A stretch of 64,000 nt of DNA from Idiomarina aminovorans (lineage in GTDB: Bacteria; Pseudomonadota; Gammaproteobacteria; Enterobacterales; Alteromonadaceae). The notes below the pieces were generated by a model. That model was not told where the DNA came from and searched no databases. It was given only the letters and a program-made list of their open reading frames with translations. Positions 50,141-58,693 of the stretch are shown here, piece after piece; within the stretch, counting starts at the first letter, position 1; each line of letters begins with the position of its first letter. Made by a program: the position numbers and the translations under genes. The stretch is taken from the NCBI RefSeq assembly GCF_023155095.1, contig NZ_JAKNDA010000006.1, positions 143,160 through 207,159 on the forward strand, given 5' to 3'.

Positions 50141-50686
50141 ATGTTAACAGTAGGCGATAAACTACCAGAATTTAGCGTGATTTCAGCAAAACCTAAATTC
50201 AATATGCCGGAAGAAAATGGCGAAAGTGCTTTTGAAACTATCGATAACAACAGTTTTGAAGGTCAGTGGAAAATCATTTTCTTTTATCCTAAAGATTTCA
50301 CATTTGTTTGCCCGACTGAAATTGTTGAGTTCGCAAAACTGAACGAAGACTTTGTTGACCGCGATACGGTTGTCATGGGTGGCAGCACCGATAACGAGTT
50401 TGTGAAACTGGCATGGCGCCGTGAGCACCCCGATCTTGACCGTCTGAACCAGTACTCTTTTGCTGATGACGGCTCGTTGGTTGATGGCCTGGGCGTTCGT
50501 GACAAAACGGAAAACGTTGCTTTGCGTGCAACCTTTATTGTTGATCCGCACAACGTTATCCAGCACGTATCGGTAAACAACCTGAACGTGGGTCGTAACC
50601 CGGCAGAAATCGTGCGTATTTTAGACGGTTTACAGACCGATGAGCTGTGTCCTTGCAACCGCGCATTGGGCGGCGACACCCTTTAA
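50141..50686 (+). CDS. ahpC: Peroxiredoxin AhpC
   Basis: A 181-residue two-cysteine peroxiredoxin that reduces hydrogen peroxide and organic peroxides. The peroxidatic Cys57 is in DFTFVCPTE; the resolving cysteine is in the C-terminal ELCPCNRALGG (Cys170/Cys172). The CPCN variant and the adjacent ahpD suggest reduction by AhpD, not AhpF. It has an AAGGAG site and is the first gene of ahpC-ahpD, divergent from oxyR. Confidence 0.93.
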   Translation: MLTVGDKLPEFSVISAKPKFNMPEENGESAFETIDNNSFEGQWKIIFFYPKDFTFVCPTEIVEFAKLNEDFVDRDTVVMGGSTDNEFVKLAWRREHPDLDRLNQYSFADDGSLVDGLGVRDKTENVALRATFIVDPHNVIQHVSVNNLNVGRNPAEIVRILDGLQTDELCPCNRALGGDTL

Positions 50687-50710
50687 TTGGTGTCTATTCC
50701 CTTAAAATAA

Positions 50711-50735
50711 GCGCTGATGGCAATGCCATCGGCGC
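50711..50735 (+). other. Long hairpin between ahpC and ahpD
   Basis: GCGCTGATGGCA and TGCCATCGGCGC form a 12-bp inverted repeat with a one-base centre and one G-U pair, 25 nt after the ahpC stop. No T run follows, so it should not terminate but may protect the ahpC end of the mRNA and set a higher level of AhpC than AhpD. Confidence 0.65.
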
Positions 50736-50771
50736 CTGCTTCCCACTTTCACCGAATTTCAGGAGTTACGT

Positions 50772-51299
50772 ATGGCAATTGCAGATTACAAACAGTTATT
50801 AGGTGATCACAGTAAAGACACCAAATTAAACCTGTCGAGCTTATTCTCAAACGTTGAGCAGTCGGGTTTAACCAATGACCAGTTCTACGGCACAGCACTC
50901 TCGCTGGTTTACACCTTGTCGAACGACGAGCTAACCCAGGCTGTGGAAGAAGAAGCCGAAGGCAAAATTGAAGACAACGTTAAGACCGCCGCAAAAACTG
51001 CCGCGTCATTAATGGCAATGAATAATATTTATTATCGCTTCCTGCACTTATCAAGCGATAAACAGTTTTCTAAGCTTCCTGCGGGACTCCGCATGAATGC
51101 AATGGCTAACCCGGGTGTCGATAAAGCGGACTTTGAGTTGTTCTCACTGGCGGTATCGGCACTAAACGGCTGTGGCATGTGTATTGATTCACACGTGCAA
51201 ACTTTGCTGAAGCATGAGGTTTCAGCGCAGGCGATTCAATCGTCAATTAAGTTAGCGGCGGTACTTAATGCAGCCTTAACTGCACGCAAACTGTCGTAA
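50772..51299 (+). CDS. ahpD: Alkylhydroperoxidase AhpD
   Basis: A 175-residue all-helical protein with weak peroxidase activity that reduces AhpC disulfides, known from Mycobacterium. The CxxC active site is LNGCGMCIDSHV (Cys134, Cys137) with the supporting His141, and the upstream Glu-rich helix fits the family. TTCAGGAG precedes the start region. It is co-transcribed with ahpC and followed by a terminator. Confidence 0.93.
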   Translation: MAIADYKQLLGDHSKDTKLNLSSLFSNVEQSGLTNDQFYGTALSLVYTLSNDELTQAVEEEAEGKIEDNVKTAAKTAASLMAMNNIYYRFLHLSSDKQFSKLPAGLRMNAMANPGVDKADFELFSLAVSALNGCGMCIDSHVQTLLKHEVSAQAIQSSIKLAAVLNAALTARKLS

Positions 51300-51334
51300 C
51301 CCTCCTGGGGCTCCCCTTAGCCCTATGCAACCTT

Positions 51335-51365
51335 TGCCCGTGCCTTTTGGTGCGGGCTTTTTTGT
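51335..51365 (+). terminator. Terminator of ahpC-ahpD
   Basis: GCCCGTGCC / GGTGCGGGC stem with TTTT loop (two G-U pairs allowed) followed by TTTTTTG, about 35 bp after the ahpD stop. Confidence 0.85.
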
Positions 51366-51419
51366 TTTGGTGCTCTTTAATTTATGTCCTACGCTTATAA
51401 CAGAAGCAAAGGAGGTATT

Positions 51420-52652
51420 ATGTTGAGTATTAATGCAGATCGTTTAAAAAAAACCGTACTTGAATTATCCCGAATTGGCTATAACGAAAGCGACCATGGT
51501 GTTTACCGTTGGGGCTTTACCGATGCTGACATGCAAGCACGTCGCTGGATGATGGATCAGGCCAGAGCAGATGGTTTTGAAACCTTTATGGACGGTGCCG
51601 GCAATGTGTTTTTTGGTATCGGGGATTACAGTAAGAAACCAGCAATTCTTACCGGTTCGCATTTAGATACGGTTCCGGCGGGTGGTATTTTTGATGGTGC
51701 GCTTGGGGTGTTGGCAGGCTTCGAAGTTTTGCGCTCGATCAAAGAAAATGAGATTCAATTAAAGCATCCTGTATGGGTGGTTGGTACGGCAGAGGAGGAA
51801 GGCCGGTTTGGTGGCATGATGGGTTCACAGGCCGTTGCCGGCGTGCTTAATCCTGACTGGCTTATGTCCGCTCACGACGCTGACAACATGTACTTAAAGG
51901 ACGCCATGGCTGAACATGGCATGGATGTTATGAATGCTCTGGATGCCGCCTGGCCACCGGAACGATTAAAAGCTTTTTATGAGCTGCACATTGAGCAGGG
52001 GCCGGTGCTTTTTCAAAAAGAACTGACCATTGGCGCTGTAGAGGGTATTTCCGGTGTGTTTAAATGGATAGTTCACTTAAAAGGTCAAGCCGACCATGCA
52101 GGTACCGCACCCATGAATATGCGCAGTGATGCTTTTATGGGGCTGGCAGATTTTGCGCACGAAATTGAGCGTATTATTGCCGAGGACGGCACCGATAAAA
52201 CACGTATTACCGTAGGCAAGGTTGATTTAAAGCCTGGCAGTCCGCACACGGTTCCCGGCGAAGCGGTATTTACGATTGTCGGACGGGATATGAGCTCTGA
52301 TGTGATGAAAGAGCTAGCAGACTCTTGTAATAAAGCGTTATCAGCCATTGCCCGTAAGCACCGCTTAAAATTTGAATATGAACAAGTCAGTTGGTTAAAC
52401 CCCCAGGCCTGCTCAGAAAAATTGACAAAACAGATAGAAGAAAAGGCAAAAGCCAGAAAATACTCGTGCCTTAAAATGCCCAGTGGCGCCGGGCACGATG
52501 CACAGTTTTTCACTGAAATTACACAGTCCGGGCTTATATTTATCCCGTCTGTGAACGGTGTCAGCCATGCACCAGATGAATGGTCGCACTGGCACGATGT
52601 AGAAGCCGGTTGTAACATACTTTTCGATTGTATTATTGATTCAGCCCAGTGA
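51420..52652 (+). CDS. Zn-dependent amidohydrolase, N-carbamoylase/allantoate amidohydrolase type (M20 family)
   Basis: A 410-residue hydrolase of the M20 peptidase-like fold used by beta-ureidopropionase, hydantoin-derived carbamoylases and AllC. Metal-site motifs are GSHLDTVPAGGIFDGALGV (His and Asp ligands), TAEEEGRFGGMMGS and ELHIEQGP. The dimer domain has HLKGQADHAGTAPM, and MPSGAGHDAQ lies near the end. The ATG at 51420 follows GGAGG closely. The exact substrate cannot be chosen, since no pyrimidine or purine catabolism genes are beside it. Confidence 0.85.
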   Translation: MLSINADRLKKTVLELSRIGYNESDHGVYRWGFTDADMQARRWMMDQARADGFETFMDGAGNVFFGIGDYSKKPAILTGSHLDTVPAGGIFDGALGVLAGFEVLRSIKENEIQLKHPVWVVGTAEEEGRFGGMMGSQAVAGVLNPDWLMSAHDADNMYLKDAMAEHGMDVMNALDAAWPPERLKAFYELHIEQGPVLFQKELTIGAVEGISGVFKWIVHLKGQADHAGTAPMNMRSDAFMGLADFAHEIERIIAEDGTDKTRITVGKVDLKPGSPHTVPGEAVFTIVGRDMSSDVMKELADSCNKALSAIARKHRLKFEYEQVSWLNPQACSEKLTKQIEEKAKARKYSCLKMPSGAGHDAQFFTEITQSGLIFIPSVNGVSHAPDEWSHWHDVEAGCNILFDCIIDSAQ

Positions 52653-52718
52653 GCTGCGCAGCAGAGTAATATCCGTTATACTGTGCGCACCTCGCCGTGA
52701 CATTAAGTGGTATTGCTC

Positions 52719-54149
52719 ATGGAACAAAAAGTAACGGTTCAGTCTGCCGATAAAGTTAAAATTCAACGTCCGGACGGAAAAAAGCACAACGATAACTACT
52801 CCCCTCGCAGCCGTATTTATGTGCGAGATACTAAAGGTGTGATGGAATATTTTCGTCGTGGTTTTGGCTTTCTTTTACTGGCGGTTTTTGCCCTTATTCC
52901 CTGGCTGACCTACCAAGGCGAACAAGCGGTTCTGCTCGATATTATGGAGCAGCGGTTTCGTATCTATGGTTTAACACTTTGGCCGCAGGATTTCACGGTT
53001 GTTGCCTGGTTCGCCATTGTAGCCGCCGTTGCCTTGTTTTTTGTGACTACCGTTTTTGGCCGGGTCTGGTGCGGATTTATGTGCCCACAAACCACCTGGA
53101 CGTTTATTTTCATGTGGTTTGAGAAAAAATTTGAAGGCCCGCACAACAAGCGTATTAAGTTAGATGAGCGCAAAATGGATTTTGACAAGCTGTGGCGCAA
53201 AACCGGCAAACAAACCGGCTGGATACTGGTCGCTTTATTAACGTCAATGAGCTTTGTTGGTTACTTTACTGATATAAGCGACCTGTTCGTTAACTTTTTT
53301 ACTCTGGACGCCGGTTTCTGGGCGACCTTCAGTGTGCTTTTCTTCACGCTCTGTACCTATGGTAATGCCGGCTATATGCGCGAAATCATGTGTACACACA
53401 TGTGCCCCTACGCTCGCTTCCAGTCCGCGATGTTTGATAAAGATACTTATACCGTGTCGTACGATGCAGAACGTGGTGAACCGCGCGGACCCCGCTCACG
53501 CAAAGCTGATCCGGCAGAGAAAGGTTTAGGTCACTGTATTGACTGCTATATGTGCGTACAGGTTTGTCCGACCGGTATCGATATCCGTAATGGCCTGCAA
53601 TACGAGTGTATTGATTGTGGTGCGTGCATTGATGCCTGTAATGACGTGATGGATAAAATGAATTATCCCAAAGGGCTTATTCGTTTTACCACAGAGCGCA
53701 ACCTGGCGGCAAAAGACAAAAAGCAGAAAACCAATCCATGGCGAATGAAAAGTATTGGCTATTTTATTATGGTTGTGGCGGTCAGTGCGGTACTGGTATG
53801 GGATATTACCAGTCGGGTACCGTTGGAAGTGGACGTATTGCGAGATAGAAATCAGCTATTTAGAGAAAACATTGAAGGCCAAATTGAAAACGTCTTTACC
53901 TTAAAGCTGGTGAATAAGTCGCAGCAGGACATGACTTACCGCATAGAAGTTAAAGGGTTTAAGGAGTTCGAGCTGATAGGTGAGTCTACCAAACAGGTTT
54001 CAGCCGGTGAGGTTGGCACATTACCGCTAACCTTAGCGGTTCCGCCCTCTTTATTGAAAGAACAAGTCACAGAGTTTTACTTCGTGGTAACAGCGGTTGA
54101 TAATGCGGATATAACTAATACGCATCAGAGCCGCTTTTTATATGAGTAA
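52719..54149 (+). CDS. ccoG: Cytochrome c oxidase accessory protein CcoG (RdxB/FixG)
   Basis: A 476-residue iron-sulfur membrane protein linked to copper delivery for cbb3 oxidase assembly. It has several membrane helices (about 47-67, 88-108, 166-186, 200-218 and 345-365). Cytoplasmic cysteine motifs are FGRVWCGFMCPQTTW, MCTHMCPYARFQ, and a double 4Fe-4S set CIDCYMCVQVCP plus CIDCGACIDAC. A C-terminal Ig-like domain (FixG_C) follows. No cco genes are in the window, so it stands apart from its usual operon. It overlaps srkA by 8 bp. Confidence 0.93.
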   Translation: MEQKVTVQSADKVKIQRPDGKKHNDNYSPRSRIYVRDTKGVMEYFRRGFGFLLLAVFALIPWLTYQGEQAVLLDIMEQRFRIYGLTLWPQDFTVVAWFAIVAAVALFFVTTVFGRVWCGFMCPQTTWTFIFMWFEKKFEGPHNKRIKLDERKMDFDKLWRKTGKQTGWILVALLTSMSFVGYFTDISDLFVNFFTLDAGFWATFSVLFFTLCTYGNAGYMREIMCTHMCPYARFQSAMFDKDTYTVSYDAERGEPRGPRSRKADPAEKGLGHCIDCYMCVQVCPTGIDIRNGLQYECIDCGACIDACNDVMDKMNYPKGLIRFTTERNLAAKDKKQKTNPWRMKSIGYFIMVVAVSAVLVWDITSRVPLEVDVLRDRNQLFRENIEGQIENVFTLKLVNKSQQDMTYRIEVKGFKEFELIGESTKQVSAGEVGTLPLTLAVPPSLLKEQVTEFYFVVTAVDNADITNTHQSRFLYE

Positions 54150-55146
54150 TCTTACAGAGAACGCGTCAGACTTTGCTTTTCAGGGACTGACGCCGGATCT
54201 GGTTGTTAATGCCTTAGAAAGTGTCGGCTTGTATCCCGATTCGGGCTTGCTGGCGCTTAACAGCTATGAAAACCGGGTCTATCAATTCGCGGACGATGAC
54301 CGCAAACGTTACGTGGCCAAGTTCTACCGGCCTCAGCGCTGGCGCACTGAGCAAATTCAGGAAGAGATTGAGTTTATTGAGGAGCTGGCGCAAGCCGAAA
54401 TACCGGCTGTGTCTGCTTTGCTATTGCAGGGGAAACGGCTGCACGAATTTGAAGGTTATCGTTTTTGCGTTTACCCGAGTATTGGTGGCCGCGCATTTGA
54501 ACCCAATGATCTGGATGAACTCGAGCGTCTGGGGCGTCAAATTGGACGAATGCATGCCGTAGCTCAGTCAGGCAAGTTCAAAGTTCGGGAAGCGATAGAC
54601 TACCAGGGTTTTGTTGAGCAGTCCGTTGCCGAACTTCGGCAGTCTGCTTTATTGCCCGCTGAACTAACCGATGCCTTTTTCGCTATTCTTGATCCCTTAA
54701 GTGAGCGCTTACGTTCTACACCGCTACAAGACTTTGATTATCAGCGGCTGCATGGTGACTGCCACATCGGTAATATTCTGCAGTACGAGGACAAGCTGAC
54801 CTTCGTCGATTTCGATGACTGTCGTTCAGGGCCTGCGGTGCAGGACTTATGGATGATGCTGAATGGTTCGCATCAGGAGCAGACGCTACAGATGGATGCC
54901 ATGTTGACTGGCTATGAAGATTTCTGCGAATTTGATACCGCGCAGTTGATATTAATTGAACCTTTGCGCAGTTTTAGAATCATTCAATATATGGCATGGT
55001 TATCTCGTCGGTGGCAAGATAGTGCTTTTCAAAGAGCGTTCCCCTGGTTTGCAGAAAGCCGTTATTGGGAACAACAGATTCTGGCATTGAAAGAACAGCT
55101 AGCGGGACTGGATGAAGCGCCGCTGAACCTGGGTTTTAATGGATAG
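54142..55146 (+). CDS. srkA: Stress response kinase SrkA (YihE/RdoA)
   Basis: A 334-residue Ser/Thr kinase of the choline-kinase-like fold that, in E. coli, counters the MazF-linked death pathway under envelope stress. It has the ATP-site lysine in RYVAKFYRPQRW, the catalytic loop RLHGDCHIGNIL and the metal-binding FVDFDDCRSGP. It lies 51 bp upstream of dsbA, the same order as in E. coli, where the pair responds to Cpx. It overlaps ccoG by 8 bp. Confidence 0.93.
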   Translation: MSNLTENASDFAFQGLTPDLVVNALESVGLYPDSGLLALNSYENRVYQFADDDRKRYVAKFYRPQRWRTEQIQEEIEFIEELAQAEIPAVSALLLQGKRLHEFEGYRFCVYPSIGGRAFEPNDLDELERLGRQIGRMHAVAQSGKFKVREAIDYQGFVEQSVAELRQSALLPAELTDAFFAILDPLSERLRSTPLQDFDYQRLHGDCHIGNILQYEDKLTFVDFDDCRSGPAVQDLWMMLNGSHQEQTLQMDAMLTGYEDFCEFDTAQLILIEPLRSFRIIQYMAWLSRRWQDSAFQRAFPWFAESRYWEQQILALKEQLAGLDEAPLNLGFNG

Positions 55147-55197
55147 TTTTAACGGTTAGTTTAAATAGATAGCTTTAACAGATAACAGGAAATGATG

Positions 55198-55815
55198 ATG
55201 AAAAAGTGGTTAATGGGTTTTGCCGGAGCATTAATGGTAGCAACAGGTTTTGCTCAGGCTCAGGACTTTGAAGAAGGTGTTCACTATGAAGTAATAGCTG
55301 ACGAAGCCACCAGCAAGCCGGAAATTACTGAGTTCTTCTCATTTTACTGTGTTCATTGTTATCGGTTTGAACCTATTGCAAAAGAAATGAAGTCGGCATA
55401 CCCGGACGCTTTTCAAAAGGCGCATGTGTCCTTCATCAGCCCTCGCGGTAACGTGGGTGAGACCATGACTCAGGCTTTTGTGGTTGCGCAAAAGTTAGAT
55501 AAAGAAGAACAGATTGCAGCGGCTATTTTTGATTATAACTTCAATAAAAATAGTATGCTGACCAGCAAAGAAGACATTCGTAATGTGTTTATCGTGAACG
55601 ATGTCTCGGGTGACGAGTTTGATAAAACGATGGGCAGTTTTAGTGTCCGCGCTGCGGCGGCTAAGATGGATCGCCGGGCAAGTAACTTAGGGGTTAACGC
55701 AACACCAACCTTTATCGTAAACGGCAAGTATCAAATGCTGCCACAGGGTTTCCGTGACAGCGATAACTTCCTTGAAGACTTCTCTGAATTAGCCGGTTAC
55801 TTGTTAGAAAAGTAA
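55198..55815 (+). CDS. dsbA: Periplasmic disulfide oxidoreductase DsbA
   Basis: DsbA (205 aa) introduces disulfides into exported proteins. The signal peptide is cleaved after FAQAQ. The active site is Cys51-Val-His-Cys54 (FYCVHCYRFE), where most DsbA proteins have CPHC. The cis-proline loop reads NATPTFIVNG. Three ATGs stand in a row at 55192, 55195 and 55198; the last one gives proper spacing from the CAGGA site. It is the second gene of srkA-dsbA. Confidence 0.93.
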   Translation: MKKWLMGFAGALMVATGFAQAQDFEEGVHYEVIADEATSKPEITEFFSFYCVHCYRFEPIAKEMKSAYPDAFQKAHVSFISPRGNVGETMTQAFVVAQKLDKEEQIAAAIFDYNFNKNSMLTSKEDIRNVFIVNDVSGDEFDKTMGSFSVRAAAAKMDRRASNLGVNATPTFIVNGKYQMLPQGFRDSDNFLEDFSELAGYLLEK

Positions 55816-55816
55816 C

Positions 55817-57052
55817 TCAGGGTTCTGGTTTATACTGACAATAGGCGCTTTCTTCACTCTGGGAGAAGGCGTGATTGTTATTTAAATATTGGTAGTTTTT
55901 CAGCCCAAAGTCCGGCATTACACTGTATAAATACTCCACAATAGAACTCTGCACGGCCTCGTATTTCATCCATTCTGTTTGTTTGCAAAAGGCGTAGATT
56001 TCCAGCGGTAAACCCGCAGCGGTGGGCTGCATCAGGCGTGCCATAAGAGTCAGATCGTCACGTACCTGTTTGTGGTTTCTTAAGTAATTGTCCGTAAATA
56101 CTCTAAAGGCCGTTAAATTGCTGACGGGCTTATCCAGTTCATTCTTTTCCAGCCAGTCGTCAACCGATTGATCAAAGTACTTTGTAGCCAGCTCTTCCAA
56201 CTGTTCGTCGGAAAGTAGTTTGGAGCTGTCCAGGTCAATCATCAGTGAACGACGCATGCGTCGACCACCGGTATTGACCATACCTTGCCAATTTTTAAAA
56301 GACTCGTGAATTAAAACGTAGGTGGGTAAGTAAACAATGGTTTTATCCCAGTTTTCAATCTTTACGGAAATAAGCCCCACTTCCTGAACGGTGCCATCAA
56401 CACCGTGATCAGGCAACTCAATCCAGTCTCCTATAGCAACCATGCGGTTGGTTGCCAGCTGTACCCCGGCAACGAAGCCCATTAGGGTGTCCCGGAAAAC
56501 CACCATCAGAATAGCCGTCATAGCACCAAAGCCACTGAGCAGGTACATAGGAGACTTGTTCATAATAATAGCGATAGTAATGATGATAGCCATAAGTACC
56601 AGTATCAGCTTTGCCACCTGAATAACACCGGTAATAGGCACTTCCCGAGCTTTATAAGTGTAGTCATAGGCAATGGAAACAACGTTAGCTAAAGCGGTGA
56701 GAATACTGGTTATTACCCAGGTTAAGTAAATACCAACTACGATGCGTAAAGGGGATTGCCAGCTTTCAAAATCATCAATAAATAAAACAGGGATAAAACT
56801 GTGTATAACGACAACCGGAGCCAGGTTGGCACAGCGTTTAAAAAGACCGCTGTTAACCAGTGACTTATACCAACGTTCAGGTGCCCTTTGTAGCAGCCGC
56901 TCTATAGCATGATCGATAAGCCAACGTGCGATAGCGTAAGCAAGGTAGCAGCCAATTAAAACCAGTAACGAACTGATGGCCAGACTCAGTTCCTGTAAAT
57001 TGCTTTCAAGACCTAATTTTTCTAGCCACTCTTTTACAAACTCAAAGTCCAT
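55817..57052 (-). CDS. ybdG: MscS-family mechanosensitive channel, YbdG type
   Basis: A 411-residue inner-membrane protein. Five helices lie in the first 190 residues. The pore-lining and beta-domain signature is LLSGFGAMTAILMVVFRDTL then GFVAGVQLATNRMVAIGDWIELP, matching the YbdG branch, which opens under mild osmotic downshock. The C-terminal cytoplasmic domain includes SFKNWQGMVNTGGRRMRRSL. It lies 12 bp after the YihG-type gene on the same strand. Confidence 0.85.
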   Translation of the reverse strand: MDFEFVKEWLEKLGLESNLQELSLAISSLLVLIGCYLAYAIARWLIDHAIERLLQRAPERWYKSLVNSGLFKRCANLAPVVVIHSFIPVLFIDDFESWQSPLRIVVGIYLTWVITSILTALANVVSIAYDYTYKAREVPITGVIQVAKLILVLMAIIITIAIIMNKSPMYLLSGFGAMTAILMVVFRDTLMGFVAGVQLATNRMVAIGDWIELPDHGVDGTVQEVGLISVKIENWDKTIVYLPTYVLIHESFKNWQGMVNTGGRRMRRSLMIDLDSSKLLSDEQLEELATKYFDQSVDDWLEKNELDKPVSNLTAFRVFTDNYLRNHKQVRDDLTLMARLMQPTAAGLPLEIYAFCKQTEWMKYEAVQSSIVEYLYSVMPDFGLKNYQYLNNNHAFSQSEESAYCQYKPEP

Positions 57053-57064
57053 TATAAAACTCCC

Positions 57065-57976
57065 TTAGCGGGTGCTGTGAATTTCCTTACGCATTGACTC
57101 TATGGTTTCGTCCTTTTCCTGCCAGCGCTTATTCAACCATTCCTGAAAATGCGCTCTGAAGGCTTCATCACTGGCGTAATCGCCAATTAAGTCGTCGGTA
57201 ATGGGTAATGTCTTTATATCAACATAAACGTTTTTTAGCTGTCCGCTTAGTAAATGCCAGACAACAGGCCGCTTATTATTACCAGGGTAGACAATGGTAA
57301 TGTCCAGAATAGCTTCAAACTGACTCCCCATAATTTGCAGTGAAAAAGCGGTGCCTCCGGCTTTGGGAGGAAGCAGGTTTTTAAAAGAGCTGTGCTTTTT
57401 CTTATGTTTTTCCGGAGTAAAACGTGTGCCCTCGCAGAAATTCACCACGGTTGTGGGAATGTGGCGAAACTTAGCGCAGGAACGCGTCGTGGTGGTGATG
57501 TCTTTACCTTTTAAATGCGGTTTCTTCTGTAAAAGCTCTTTGGAGTAACGTTTCATAAAGGGCATATCCAGTACCCAGCAACCCCAGCCAATAATAGGTA
57601 TCCACATAAGCTGAGACTTTAAAAAGAAGCGCGGCATTGGCATGTGGCGACGGGTCAGGTGCATCAATACTGCGACATCGACCCAGCTACGATGATTCGC
57701 CATAACCATATACCAGCCATTTTCATGGATATCGAGATCGCCTTTGATGTGCCATTCCGTACGCTGAGTTAACTGAAACATCATCGACATGCAATAGGCC
57801 CAAACTCGAAATAAGCCATTGCCTAAGCGAGAGCAAATACGTTGAGGCGTTTTAAAAGGCAGTAAAATCTTAAACACGCCGACACCAATAATTGAAGCTC
57901 CAATAATAGCGGTGGTGCTCATTCCCCATAAAAGATTAATAACGATTCGGAAAGGAATCAGTATCAATGTCAGCAT
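57065..57976 (-). CDS. yihG: PlsC-like acyltransferase, YihG type
   Basis: A 303-residue membrane-bound lysophospholipid acyltransferase. An N-terminal hydrophobic segment (about 1-35) precedes the catalytic NHRSWVDVAVL (HX4D motif), FLKSQLMWIPIIGWG and the acyl-acceptor motif FCEGTRFTPEK. In E. coli, yihG also lies near dsbA and srkA, so the neighbourhood supports the assignment. The exact acyl acceptor is unknown; phosphatidic-acid synthesis is the family role. Confidence 0.87.
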   Translation of the reverse strand: MLTLILIPFRIVINLLWGMSTTAIIGASIIGVGVFKILLPFKTPQRICSRLGNGLFRVWAYCMSMMFQLTQRTEWHIKGDLDIHENGWYMVMANHRSWVDVAVLMHLTRRHMPMPRFFLKSQLMWIPIIGWGCWVLDMPFMKRYSKELLQKKPHLKGKDITTTTRSCAKFRHIPTTVVNFCEGTRFTPEKHKKKHSSFKNLLPPKAGGTAFSLQIMGSQFEAILDITIVYPGNNKRPVVWHLLSGQLKNVYVDIKTLPITDDLIGDYASDEAFRAHFQEWLNKRWQEKDETIESMRKEIHSTR

Positions 57977-58062
57977 ATTACCCTACTTTAACTGAAAAAA
58001 ATGACACGAATCATAACTGAAGCGAGTAATGATGTCTGTTGCTAACCCGTAAAAATTAATGA

Positions 58063-58082
58063 TACTGTATATATGTACAGTA
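58063..58082 (+). promoter_or_regulatory. LexA (SOS) box of the imuA operon
   Basis: TACTGTATATATGTACAGTA matches the classic 20-bp LexA consensus at 19 positions and is a near-perfect palindrome. It lies 11 bp before the imuA start, so LexA bound there should block transcription start and elongation. Confidence 0.93.
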
Positions 58083-58093
58083 TTGGAGGTGTT

Positions 58094-58693
58094 ATGCAGA
58101 CAAAGCTTCAGACCCTTATTCAACAAGGTCTTGTTTGGCATGGTCAGGTTACAGACAGCCAGACGCCGACGCTAAGCACAGGTTTTCAGCAGTTGGACAG
58201 GGCTCTTGGTGGGGGCTGGCAATATCCCGGGTTGCATGAATGGCAGTTGCAGACGGCTTTTTCCGAACAAGCGCTATTATTGCCTTTGGTACAGCAGGCT
58301 GTACAAAAAAAGCAGTCTGTTTTTTGGGTAAACCCACCGGCCTGGCTGTCGGCAGCTGGCCTGCATTATTATGGGCTTAATGAATCCATGCAGGTGGTTA
58401 TTCAAACTCAGGCTGAAAAATCGGCCTGGGCTTTTGAGCAAGTACTGCAAACCAAGAACTCTCTGGCTTTGGGTTGGTTTGGCCAAAAAGCCGCGACAGC
58501 TCAATGTGTCCGCCGTTGGCATAAAGCGGCCCAGACCGGACAAATGGGTGTAGTTTTGACTGACCCGGCTTTAAACCAAGAAGCCCGGGCTTACTCTAAC
58601 CGTATACGCTTAAAACTGTCTGAAGCGGGTGTCATGCTCGACGTATTAAAGCGCAAAGTCGGCTGGCCACTGGAAAATGTTGTGCTGAACTAA
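58094..58693 (+). CDS. imuA: ImuA (SulA/RecA-like) SOS mutagenesis accessory protein
   Basis: A 199-residue RecA-like protein that works with ImuB and DnaE2 in error-prone bypass of lesions. It shows the ImuA start pattern STGFQQLDRALGGGWQYPGLHEWQL, but no classical Walker A lysine loop, which is usual for this shorter gammaproteobacterial form. The ATG at 58094 follows GGAGG; an in-frame start seven codons upstream lies in the LexA box and is rejected. It overlaps imuB by one base. Confidence 0.88.
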   Translation: MQTKLQTLIQQGLVWHGQVTDSQTPTLSTGFQQLDRALGGGWQYPGLHEWQLQTAFSEQALLLPLVQQAVQKKQSVFWVNPPAWLSAAGLHYYGLNESMQVVIQTQAEKSAWAFEQVLQTKNSLALGWFGQKAATAQCVRRWHKAAQTGQMGVVLTDPALNQEARAYSNRIRLKLSEAGVMLDVLKRKVGWPLENVVLN

